Counted from the stretch's first letter, positions 1 to 5,038 are shown. The stretch is 5,210 nt of DNA from Dehalococcoidales bacterium (GCA_030639445.1 DAOWCR010000086.1:1-5210), one strand, 5' to 3'. Made by a program: numbers and translations. Notes: generated by a model not told the origin, from the letters alone.

Positions 1-1497
1 GACCAGGACATAATTCTGCCCGAACCATAAAGGTAGGCAGGCGACGTCTGCCACCAGCTTCTGCTCCGCCTCCCGGTACAGTGCCAGGCTCAGGTCACTG
101 TCCAGCTCCACGCCCGCCCTCTCCAGCAGAGCGTCCACCTCGGGGTTACTGTATTCACCGTAATTATTGTCGACCTCGCTATGAAACAGGATGTCCAGGA
201 AGTTCTGGGGGTGAGGATAATCGGCCACCCAGCCGATATAGAACATCTCGTCTTTTTCCTGCTTGAGGTGGTACAGAAATCGTGAAGGCTCCAGCTGCCT
301 GACTTTTACCTCCACGCCGAGGTTCTGCCGCCATTCCTGGATAACCGCTTCCAGCTCGTTGGATATCAGCCCTCCCCAGCCGGAAGTAGTGATGGTAATC
401 GGCGGCAGACCGGACACGCTGCCGTAGCGGGAAGCGGCCAACAGCTCCTTCGCCCGGCCAACGTCATAGTCCAATCCGGACAGCTCTTCGTTAAAACCGG
501 GCATGCCCGGCGGCAGTATGCCATCCGCCCGCCGCACCATATCTTTGAACACCAGGGAGACCAGCTTGTCCTTGTCAATCGCCTGGCTAAAAGCGCGGCG
601 CACATTGACGTCATCAAAGGGCGGCCGGTTATGGTCAAAGCCAATATAGCTGAAACTCAACTCCGGCACTATTTCAAGTTCCTGGTAAAAAGGCCCGGTC
701 CTATCGATAACCTTATCGATGTAAAGCAGCGAGACCATAGCCACATCGATTTCACCGGTCTCGTACAGATTCATCGGCACGCCACCCCACAGCTGAAAGA
801 CGACCGAACCGACTTTGGCCGGCTCCCCGTGATAAAGCTCGTTCTTTTCCAGGACCAGCCGACTTTCTTTTTCCCATTCTTTGAGCTGAAACGGGCCGGT
901 GCCGTTGGGCTGCCGCCACCACTCCCCACCTGAGACCGTCTCATTTTCGTCCACCACGAAAGCCACCGGGTAGGTCAGCTTGGACAGAAAATAAGACTTG
1001 GGGGCGTCAATGGTCACCTGGAGCGTATAATCATCAATTACCCTGACGCCGCTGATTTCCCCGGCTCGGCCGGACAGCACCTCCGCCACCCCGACGATAT
1101 CGCCAAGGTAAGTGGCCGCCGTCAGCGACCCGGTCTCAGGGTTACAGGCACGCTCCCAGGAGTATTTAAAGTCCGCCGCCTTGACCGGCCGTCCATCATG
1201 GAACCTGACGTCCGGCCGCAGATAAAAGGTGTAAGTCCGGCCGTCCGCGCTGGCTTCCCATCTTTCGGCAATATCCGGCGCCGGCACCAGGCTATCGTCA
1301 AGGCGGACCAGACCGCCAAATATCTGCAGTATGTACTCGTGAGAGAGCATCTCGCCGGAGACCGCCGGGTCAAGCGTTATGGGGTCGATGCCGTACAGGC
1401 TAAGCTCTGATGTCTCCCGGGCTGGCTGGCAGCCCGCCACCAGCAGGCTGCCCAAAAATAACAGTAGAAGAATAAGATATAAAGCTTTTTTCATCAT
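1..1497 (-). CDS. Peptide/oligopeptide-type ABC transporter substrate-binding lipoprotein (SBP family 5), C-terminus cut by window edge
   Basis: Translating the minus strand from 1497 gives 499 open codons to base 1 with no stop. The start has a basic, hydrophobic lipoprotein signal (residues 1-22) and lipobox VAGC with Cys23, so the protein should be lipid-anchored outside the membrane. Family 5 landmarks appear in order: DGRTYTFYLRPDVRFHDG (about 85-102) followed by a KAADFKYSW segment, NGTGPF near 195-200, VRRAFSQAIDKDKL near 300, and LPLWFGQNY close to the edge. This is the OppA/DppA-type fold that delivers peptides, sugars, nickel or other solutes to an ABC permease. Family members are about 500-550 residues, so only a short C-terminal tail is missing. 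Tandem ATGs lie at 1497 and 1494; AGGG upstream is better spaced for 1494. The gene follows the dehydrogenase by 26 bases, so they are probably co-transcribed. No permease or ATPase is visible, and the ligand cannot be read from sequence. Confidence 0.93.
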   Translation of the reverse strand, partial: MMKKALYLILLLLFLGSLLVAGCQPARETSELSLYGIDPITLDPAVSGEMLSHEYILQIFGGLVRLDDSLVPAPDIAERWEASADGRTYTFYLRPDVRFHDGRPVKAADFKYSWERACNPETGSLTAATYLGDIVGVAEVLSGRAGEISGVRVIDDYTLQVTIDAPKSYFLSKLTYPVAFVVDENETVSGGEWWRQPNGTGPFQLKEWEKESRLVLEKNELYHGEPAKVGSVVFQLWGGVPMNLYETGEIDVAMVSLLYIDKVIDRTGPFYQELEIVPELSFSYIGFDHNRPPFDDVNVRRAFSQAIDKDKLVSLVFKDMVRRADGILPPGMPGFNEELSGLDYDVGRAKELLAASRYGSVSGLPPITITTSGWGGLISNELEAVIQEWRQNLGVEVKVRQLEPSRFLYHLKQEKDEMFYIGWVADYPHPQNFLDILFHSEVDNNYGEYSNPEVDALLERAGVELDSDLSLALYREAEQKLVADVACLPLWFGQNYVLV

Positions 1498-1507
1498 TCC
1501 GCCCTGA

Positions 1508-1519
1508 GGTAATATTACC
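1508..1519. promoter_or_regulatory. Perfect 12-base palindrome in the dehydrogenase-lipoprotein gap
   Basis: GGTAATATTACC is a perfect palindrome in the 26-base gap between the dehydrogenase stop and the lipoprotein start, just before the lipoprotein's ribosome binding site. It could be an operator or a weak RNA hairpin (four pairs around an ATAT loop), or chance. Its first eight bases recur at 2674-2681 upstream of the dehydrogenase. Function is not established. Confidence 0.25.
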
Positions 1520-1523
1520 CGTC

Positions 1524-2585
1524 TTACAAGTTCGCCTTGACCGCTTCGCAAAACCGGGTGGTGGAGGACGTCCCGCCCTGGTCACGGGTCAGGCATTTGC
1601 CCTCCCGGTAAACCCGGTACACCGCTGCCGCCAGTCGATGAGCCGCCTCCTCAAAGCCGAGGTACTCCAGCATCATGCCTCCAGCCAGGAGCATGGCCGT
1701 AGGATTAATAATGTCCTTACCGGCGATGTCCGGAGCCGTGCCGTGGACCGACCCGAAGTAAGCGTAGTCCTTACCGATACAGGAGTTGGGCGTGATGCCC
1801 AGGCCACCCACCAGGGCCGCCGCGCCATCGGCCAGAATGTCGCCATGCTCATTGGACATCACCACCACGTCAAACTGCTTCGGGTTGAGGACAAGCTGCT
1901 GGGCAAAATTATCGATAATAAGCTGGTGGAAAGTGAGTCCAGGGTACTTACTGACCGTCTCCTCGGCTATCCGCCGGAACATCTCATCAGACTGGATAAG
2001 CACGTTATACTTGCTGGACACGGTCACTTTCCCCGGGCTGCCATTTGCCTTTCTTTTCAAAGCCAGCTGGCAGGCCACCTGGCAGATGTCCCTGGTCGCC
2101 TCCTCGGTGGTTATCTTCACGGCAAACTTGCCTTCAGCGCTAGTATCAAGAGCCTGGTTTATCCTTTCGTTCCTCAGGTTGAGAGGCGCCAGCTGCCCGA
2201 TGTCTCCCTCCCAGCCGGGATACAGCCCCTCCAGGTTCTCGCGGACGATAACAAAATCGATACCCTCGGGGTCTTTGAGCGGGCTTATCAGCCCGCTGAC
2301 GTATTTGGTGGGCCGGATATTGGCGTAGCACTTTCTGCCCCACCTCAGATAACCGTGGACACCACCGAGTGTCCTGGTCGACCCGAAGATGGCGCAATCG
2401 GCCTCGTCTATTATCTCTTTCGCCGCCCGGGGACAGTCTTCACCGTATTTGGCTACCGCCTCATCGCCGGTGACGGGCCAGAGGAACTCAATGTCCAGTC
2501 CCATGCCATCAATGATTTGGACCGCGGGCACCACCACCTCCGGCGAAGCATCATCTCCTTTTACCACGCAAATTTTCCTGGTCAC
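1524..2585 (-). CDS. NAD-dependent isocitrate/isopropylmalate dehydrogenase family enzyme, substrate uncertain
   Basis: This is a full-length 353-residue beta-decarboxylating dehydrogenase: it oxidises a 2-hydroxyacid at a malate-like backbone and releases CO2, using a divalent metal. The family catalytic set is present with spacing matching Thermus isopropylmalate dehydrogenase: Arg81, Arg91 and Arg115 (malate backbone), Tyr122 in RENLEGLY, Lys192 in SSKYNV, and Asp225, Asp249 and Asp253 (metal). HGTAPDIAG has Asp286 at the cofactor-selecting position, indicating NAD rather than NADP, and the end reads LTRDQGGTSST. The usual GDGIGPE near the start is GDDASPE (10-16), and the substrate loop before Arg81 is GGVHGY, matching neither leucine-biosynthesis nor citrate-cycle enzymes. 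Isocitrate, isopropylmalate, homoisocitrate and tartrate/malate activity all remain possible. I chose GTG 2585 because GTG 2591 overlaps the AGGAGG ribosome binding site. It is the first gene of a probable two-gene unit with the solute-binding lipoprotein. Confidence 0.9.
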   Translation of the reverse strand: MTRKICVVKGDDASPEVVVPAVQIIDGMGLDIEFLWPVTGDEAVAKYGEDCPRAAKEIIDEADCAIFGSTRTLGGVHGYLRWGRKCYANIRPTKYVSGLISPLKDPEGIDFVIVRENLEGLYPGWEGDIGQLAPLNLRNERINQALDTSAEGKFAVKITTEEATRDICQVACQLALKRKANGSPGKVTVSSKYNVLIQSDEMFRRIAEETVSKYPGLTFHQLIIDNFAQQLVLNPKQFDVVVMSNEHGDILADGAAALVGGLGITPNSCIGKDYAYFGSVHGTAPDIAGKDIINPTAMLLAGGMMLEYLGFEEAAHRLAAAVYRVYREGKCLTRDQGGTSSTTRFCEAVKANL

Positions 2586-2590
2586 CGGCA

Positions 2591-2596
2591 CCTCCT
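2591..2596 (-). promoter_or_regulatory. Ribosome binding site that fixes the dehydrogenase start
   Basis: AGGAGG reads on the minus strand here, five bases before GTG 2585. The longer in-frame candidate GTG at 2591 uses the last G of this motif as its first base and so cannot be started from it. Confidence 0.75.
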
Positions 2597-2641
2597 GTTT
2601 TCAGCTAATTTTCCGCGTCTCCCGCATACCTGCCACTACTC

Positions 2642-2650
2642 AATATAGCA
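2642..2650 (-). promoter_or_regulatory. Possible extended -10 promoter for the dehydrogenase operon
   Basis: The minus strand reads TGCTATATT, a TGn extended -10 motif followed by a five-of-six match to TATAAT. No good -35 hexamer is seen, which extended -10 promoters tolerate. Transcription would begin near 2635, giving a leader of about 50 bases to GTG 2585. Confidence 0.35.
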
Positions 2651-2704
2651 TATACCGTCCCCTCTCGCCTATCGGTAATATAATGCGGTGACCTCACCCC
2701 CTGA

Positions 2705-2733
2705 CCCCCTCTCCTTGAATTAAGGAGAGGGGG
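2705..2733. repeat. GC-rich inverted repeat, 12-base-pair stem
   Basis: The arm at 2705-2716 (CCCCCTCTCCTT) is the exact reverse complement of 2722-2733, around a five-base GAATT loop. It has no T-run on either side and so is not a standard terminator. It forms the left outer hairpin of the composite repeat element. Confidence 0.85.
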
Positions 2734-2743
2734 AATAATTGGT

Positions 2744-2764
2744 AAGAGAGGCTCCGCCTCTCTT
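2744..2764. repeat. Inverted repeat, 9-base-pair stem
   Basis: AAGAGAGGC at 2744-2752 pairs exactly with GCCTCTCTT at 2756-2764 around a TCC loop. It lies five bases before the first 38-base tandem unit and mirrors the small hairpin that closes the array on the other side. Confidence 0.8.
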
Positions 2765-2768
2765 CAAC

Positions 2769-2920
2769 TCTCCTAGTCCCGGGGTAATGATGTCGGTTGT
2801 TTTAACTCTCTTTACTCCAGGTTAATGATGCCGGGTGTTTTAACTCTCTTTACTCCGGGTTAATAACGCCGGGTGTTTTATCTCTCCTTACTCTGGATTA
2901 CTAATGCCGGGTGTTTTAGA
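2769..2920. repeat. Four contiguous 38-base tandem direct repeats
   Basis: Units start at 2769, 2807, 2845 and 2883. The core is TTACTCCGGGTTAATGATG, followed by CCGGGTGTTTTA. Units 2 and 3 match at 34 of 38 positions by eye; units 1 and 4 are more diverged, as expected for edge units. Copies abut with no unique spacers, so this is not a CRISPR array. The 38-base period is not a multiple of three, so it does not encode a protein repeat. Each unit carries two CCGG-containing segments. Confidence 0.85.
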
Positions 2921-2941
2921 GGGGCGTCAGCCCCTCTTTTT
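2918..2941 (+). terminator. Terminator-like hairpin with T-run, no clear gene served
   Basis: AGAGGGGC (2918-2925) pairs with GCCCCTCT (2930-2937) around GTCA and is followed by TTTT, the shape of a plus-strand intrinsic terminator. The only neighbour on the left is on the minus strand, so it has no upstream plus-strand gene in this window. It may simply be part of the repeat element, or it may shield the dehydrogenase promoter region or the HPP fragment from stray transcription. Confidence 0.45.
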
Positions 2942-2947
2942 AAACCT

Positions 2948-2978
2948 TCCCCCTTCCCCTTTTCAAGGGGAAGGGGGA
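2948..2978. repeat. GC-rich inverted repeat, 14-base-pair stem
   Basis: TCCCCCTTCCCCTT (2948-2961) pairs fully with 2965-2978 around a TTC loop. It is the right outer hairpin of the composite element. The adjoining GATAAAGGGGGATAGGG extends the match to the left arm in inverted orientation. Confidence 0.85.
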
Positions 2979-3077
2979 TAAAGGGGGATAGGGTTACCCA
3001 ATAAACATAATTAAAGGGAAATGGGGGTTCCCAGATAAAACCTGGAAGGGGATGAGGTCAACAAAGGGCCTCAAATA

Positions 3078-3107
3078 TATACACGTGTCAATAAAAGGTA
3101 TTATAAT
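3078..3107 (+). promoter_or_regulatory. Predicted promoter of the truncated HPP gene
   Basis: A perfect -10 TATAAT (3102-3107) lies 18 bases after TATACA (3078-3083), a four-of-six -35. Transcription would start near 3114, about 22 bases before ATG 3136, and downstream of ATG 3052. This argues that 3136 is the true start. An eight-base palindrome, ACACGTGT, overlaps the -35 and spacer (3081-3088). Confidence 0.5.
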
Positions 3108-3135
3108 TCAGCCTGGAAAAGAGGTAAGCCAGCCT

Positions 3136-3360
3136 ATGCCGGTTAATGTTGGAGGATACCTGCGACGGAGGATTCATCGCATCTGCCGGGAGTTCAAACC
3201 ACTGTGGAAAAACTACCTTTATCAGAGTTTCCTGGCCACGATAGTGGTCTTTATCATACTTTTACTGTTGAATATGGAACATGCGGTGGTCATCGCCTCA
3301 ATCGGTGCCAGCGCCTGCGTCCAGGACCCTCGCTCCCCTGGGCATGTATTTGGCGAATAG
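3136..3360 (+). pseudogene. HPP-family integral membrane protein, N-terminal fragment truncated at a junction
   Basis: Residues 1-60 match the start of HPP-family membrane proteins: a basic cytoplasmic leader, KPLWKNYLYQSFLA, a first membrane helix (about 28-46), then the family block VVIASIGASA. At 3316 the family would continue with a Phe/Val-rich helix and a PRN(V/L)IGGH block. Instead the frame runs on as 14 unrelated residues, read antisense through a methyltransferase, to TAG at 3360. The family role is unsettled; related proteins have been tied to nitrite transport or regulation. AGAGG lies 11 bases before the ATG, and a good promoter precedes it. Less than half of the family's membrane domain remains, so it is very probably non-functional if the junction is real. 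Family recognition is from memory of the conserved blocks. Confidence 0.75.
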
Positions 3361-3504
3361 CTCGGCGGTGTGCCGCGGCCCCCGCCACCCCAGGTCCCGC
3401 TCGAGCTCGGTATCATAGTCCTTGGCCCATTGCGCATAGCGCTCGGCCAGCTCTTCGTTATTCCGGGAAGAAAAAACCCACTGGCTTTTATCCTGCTTTT
3501 CCAG
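3298..3504 (-). pseudogene. Class I SAM-dependent methyltransferase, N-terminal fragment truncated at a junction
   Basis: The minus-strand frame after the reductase gene encodes about 67 methyltransferase-like residues: LAERYAQWAKDYDTELE (19-35), GWRGPRHTAELF (39-50), then motif I as VLDAGAGT (60-67). In class I enzymes this continues with Gly and the rest of the SAM-binding Rossmann fold. Here it reads Asp then stop, so all catalytic and most cofactor-binding parts are lost. Breakage falls at 3304-3315, exactly where the opposing HPP gene also breaks. The start appears to be CTG at 3504, eight bases after AGGAGG; no ATG, GTG or TTG fits in frame. It sits 28 bases after the reductase stop, so it was probably in that operon. 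The substrate is unknown. Confidence 0.75.
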
Positions 3505-3512
3505 TATTCTGA

Positions 3513-3518
3513 CCTCCT
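3513..3518 (-). promoter_or_regulatory. Strong ribosome binding site before the methyltransferase fragment
   Basis: AAAGGAGGTC on the minus strand contains a perfect AGGAGG eight bases before CTG 3504. It supports translation start at a rare CTG, since no standard start codon is in frame at suitable distance (ATA at 3507 is the only other option). Confidence 0.55.
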
Positions 3519-3532
3519 TTGCCAGAACACCG

Positions 3533-4681
3533 TTACTTCTCAAATGCCGCGACGGCCCGGGACATATTGGCGATGACATCCACACCAAACGGACAGCGCT
3601 CTACACAAGCACCGCACTCGGTACAGGCAGAAGCTTTCACCGATAAAGCTTCGTATTCCCGGATAATTTTATCATTGCCGCCATAGCCGGCAGCATCCAC
3701 CAGCCGCGTGGTGGCCCCGATATCAATACTAACCGGACAGGGCAGGCAATGGTTGCAGTACATACAGCTGCCTTTCAGCTTCCACATCGGGTTCACCTGG
3801 ATAGCGCTGTAGTCCTTTTCTTCGTCGGTGGCCTTTAGAAAAGCCAGAGCGGCTTTCATCTCGGCCGCCGTCCGACAACCCGGCACCACGGTGCAGACAC
3901 CCGGCCGGGAAAGGGCGTAGCCGAGGCATTGCACCGGTGTCAACACGATAGAACTGGGATTACCCGGCTGGAAAAGAATGCCCGCCGCATAGGGTTTCAT
4001 CGCCACGATACCTACGTTATGGACGGCACAGGCGTGGTACAGTGCTTCCCGCTCCGTCACCGCTTTACTGGTGGTAATGCCGGCATAATTATATGATTCC
4101 TTTTTCCGTAAAGCTTCCGTCGTCAAATCGCCCGGTAAAGTGTCGAATGCGGGGTTCACCGGAAACATAAGCACATCAATGTGTCCGCTATTTACCGCCC
4201 GCAGCGCCATCTGCACATTATGTCCGCTCATACCGATAAAGCGGGCTTTGCCCTCTTCTTTCAGGCGCACCGCCGCCGCCAGCAGGCCCGTTGAATCAAA
4301 TACTTTAGAGTAGCTATCAGGGTCATCAACATAATGCAGCATCAGGGCATCAATGTAATCCGTCTGAAGCCTGATTAAAAGGTCTTCAAGATATTTTTCA
4401 CACAGGGCTTTGTCCCTCGATTTGCAGTACTGCCCGTTTTCCAGCACGGCTCCCAGGTGGCCGGCAATCATAACCCGGGGCCTCCTATTTTTCAAGGCAA
4501 CGCCGAAATTATCGCGGACGCCGGGAGAAGCCATAAACAAATCAATGTAATTCACGCCGCCGTCCAGGGCCTCGTCAACTACCGAAGCAACCGCGTCTCT
4601 CGAAACAAACTCCAGGTGCTCCGCTCCCAGTCCGACAATGCCAACGTCAACGCCGGTCCGGCCCAGCTTTCTATACCTCAT
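3533..4681 (-). CDS. Aldo/keto reductase-fold protein with C-terminal double [4Fe-4S] ferredoxin domain
   Basis: This is an intact 382-residue protein. Residues 1-280 follow the aldo/keto reductase barrel: RYRKLGRTG at the start, GGVNYIDLF (41-49), LQTDYIDALMLHYVDD (105-120), GKARFIGMSGHN, and a late PGCRT block. Of the usual Asp-Tyr-Lys-His catalytic set, Asp47 and His116 remain, but the Tyr position is Ser52 and the Lys position is His75. The tail has two cysteine sets: Cys306/309/312/315 in CMYCNHCLPCP and Cys353/356/359/363 in CTECGACVERCP, predicted to hold two [4Fe-4S] clusters. This fits a cytoplasmic redox protein passing electrons through clusters rather than a classic NADPH carbonyl reductase. 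The altered residues match my memory of an anaerobe-associated subfamily, so they need not mean decay. ATG 4681 is preferred to TTG 4684: AAGGG lies eight bases upstream. The ATG overlaps the stop of a radC remnant, and a methyltransferase fragment follows after 28 bases. Confidence 0.9.
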   Translation of the reverse strand: MRYRKLGRTGVDVGIVGLGAEHLEFVSRDAVASVVDEALDGGVNYIDLFMASPGVRDNFGVALKNRRPRVMIAGHLGAVLENGQYCKSRDKALCEKYLEDLLIRLQTDYIDALMLHYVDDPDSYSKVFDSTGLLAAAVRLKEEGKARFIGMSGHNVQMALRAVNSGHIDVLMFPVNPAFDTLPGDLTTEALRKKESYNYAGITTSKAVTEREALYHACAVHNVGIVAMKPYAAGILFQPGNPSSIVLTPVQCLGYALSRPGVCTVVPGCRTAAEMKAALAFLKATDEEKDYSAIQVNPMWKLKGSCMYCNHCLPCPVSIDIGATTRLVDAAGYGGNDKIIREYEALSVKASACTECGACVERCPFGVDVIANMSRAVAAFEK

Positions 4682-4746
4682 CAAAATATCCCTTCCCGTT
4701 TCAGGCTCAGATAGTTCTGGCCACCGATAATGATATGGTCCAGGAC
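4681..4746 (-). pseudogene. radC: RadC-family (MPN/JAB domain) C-terminal remnant
   Basis: The 21 codons before the TGA at 4681-4683 encode VLDHIIIG, a short linker, then YLSLKREGIF. This is the highly characteristic end of RadC-like proteins (vLDHiIIG...y.SlkeeG). The metal-binding HNHPSG segment and the rest of the roughly 220-residue protein are absent. Upstream in this frame the residues stop resembling the family. A neighbouring frame gives ERVALIGV just before it, which could reflect an old frameshift. The TGA overlaps the reductase ATG as TGATG, so if translated it could couple to the reductase. Most likely this is the debris of a lost or replaced radC gene. Confidence 0.65.
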
Positions 4747-4782
4747 ACCCCTATCAAGGCTACCCTTTCGTTCCCCCGGCCA

Positions 4783-4811
4783 ATGATAACACTTAACACG
4801 GAGTATGGTAA
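4783..4811 (-). promoter_or_regulatory. Possible promoter of the reductase gene
   Basis: The minus strand reads TTACCA (4806-4811, four of six to TTGACA), a 17-base spacer, then TATCAT (4783-4788, five of six to TATAAT). Transcription would begin near 4776, leaving a leader of about 95 bases that crosses the radC remnant before ATG 4681. Confidence 0.35.
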
Positions 4812-4814
4812 AAT
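4786..4814 (+). promoter_or_regulatory. Possible divergent promoter for the rightward genes
   Basis: ATAACA (4786-4791) and TAAAAT (4809-4814) are separated by 17 bases on the plus strand. They nearly coincide with the opposing predicted promoter, as in a shared divergent control region. Each hexamer is a four- or five-of-six match, so the call is weak. Confidence 0.25.
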
Positions 4815-4852
4815 CGAAAATAAGAGCGAACATAAATTTCAAGCTGGCATAA

Positions 4853-5038
4853 ACCAAGTCCCTAAGGTATCAGGAGCTCAGTCATGAAGAGGCCGCCATT
4901 GAAAATGTAATTTCGTTTGGGCCGGAGGACTTGAAAAGCCTGGGTCGCCAGATATTAAAATTAGGAATAGCCCTGAAAACCGCAGTTGCCTTTTATCTGA
5001 TATCAACAGAGGTTCAAAGAAAGGGAGATACAAAATGA
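4853..5038 (+). CDS. Unrecognised small coding segment, no clear start codon
   Basis: I do not recognise this protein. The plus-strand frame is open for 61 codons from just after TAA 4850 to TGA 5036. Its composition looks like real coding: a charged, probably helical first half (HEEAAIENVI, then GPEDLKSLG) and a mildly hydrophobic second half (ILKLGIALKTAVAFYLIS), ending in a basic tail. The stop overlaps the next gene's start as ATGA, typical of translationally coupled bacterial genes. No ATG, GTG or well-placed TTG opens the frame. A well-spaced AGGAG plus ATG (4872-4886) exists but in a different frame that stops after eight codons. It may be a gene frameshifted near its start, the tail of a gene truncated at about 4850, or a gene using a rare start such as ATT. 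Confidence 0.45.
   Translation, partial: TKSLRYQELSHEEAAIENVISFGPEDLKSLGRQILKLGIALKTAVAFYLISTEVQRKGDTK

Larger units (their letters stand above)
2691..2996. repeat. Composite hairpin/tandem repeat element, MITE-like architecture
   Basis: About 300 bases of noncoding DNA with an organised layout: outer hairpin (2705-2733), small hairpin (2744-2764), four 38-base direct repeats (2769-2920), small hairpin (2918-2937), outer hairpin (2948-2978). The left arm (from ACCTCACCCCCTGACC) and the reverse complement of the right arm (from AACCCTATCCCCC) resemble each other as imperfect terminal inverted repeats of about 45 bases. No open reading frame of note lies inside and no transposase is present. 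I infer a non-autonomous mobile or dispersed intergenic repeat. No convincing target duplication was found, so the exact ends are uncertain. Confidence 0.5.

Noticed and set aside
1..1410. Short frames on either strand within the solute-binding protein
   Set aside because: One continuous minus-strand frame with family 5 motifs covers the whole stretch; the shorter frames are its shadows.
1786..2328. A 180-codon plus-strand frame in the same region
   Set aside because: It is a second shadow of the dehydrogenase gene and has low-complexity composition typical of antisense reading.
1638..2648. A 336-codon plus-strand open frame opposite the dehydrogenase gene
   Set aside because: The minus-strand frame carries every catalytic motif of a known enzyme family; the plus-strand frame is its antisense shadow with no recognisable domain.
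2705..2733. Intrinsic terminator for either neighbour
   Set aside because: The stem is strong but neither strand has a T-run after it, and no gene ends toward it.
2769..2920. CRISPR array
   Set aside because: The 38-base units abut directly with no unique spacers, vary in sequence, and no cas gene is nearby.
3052..3135. N-terminal extension of the HPP fragment from ATG 3052
   Set aside because: The 28 extra residues do not resemble the family, and the best promoter (TATAAT at 3102-3107) would start transcription downstream of that ATG.
3370..3576. Plus-strand frames antisense to the methyltransferase fragment
   Set aside because: The Pro-rich translations look like antisense products; the minus strand encodes a recognisable methyltransferase N-terminus with a strong ribosome binding site.
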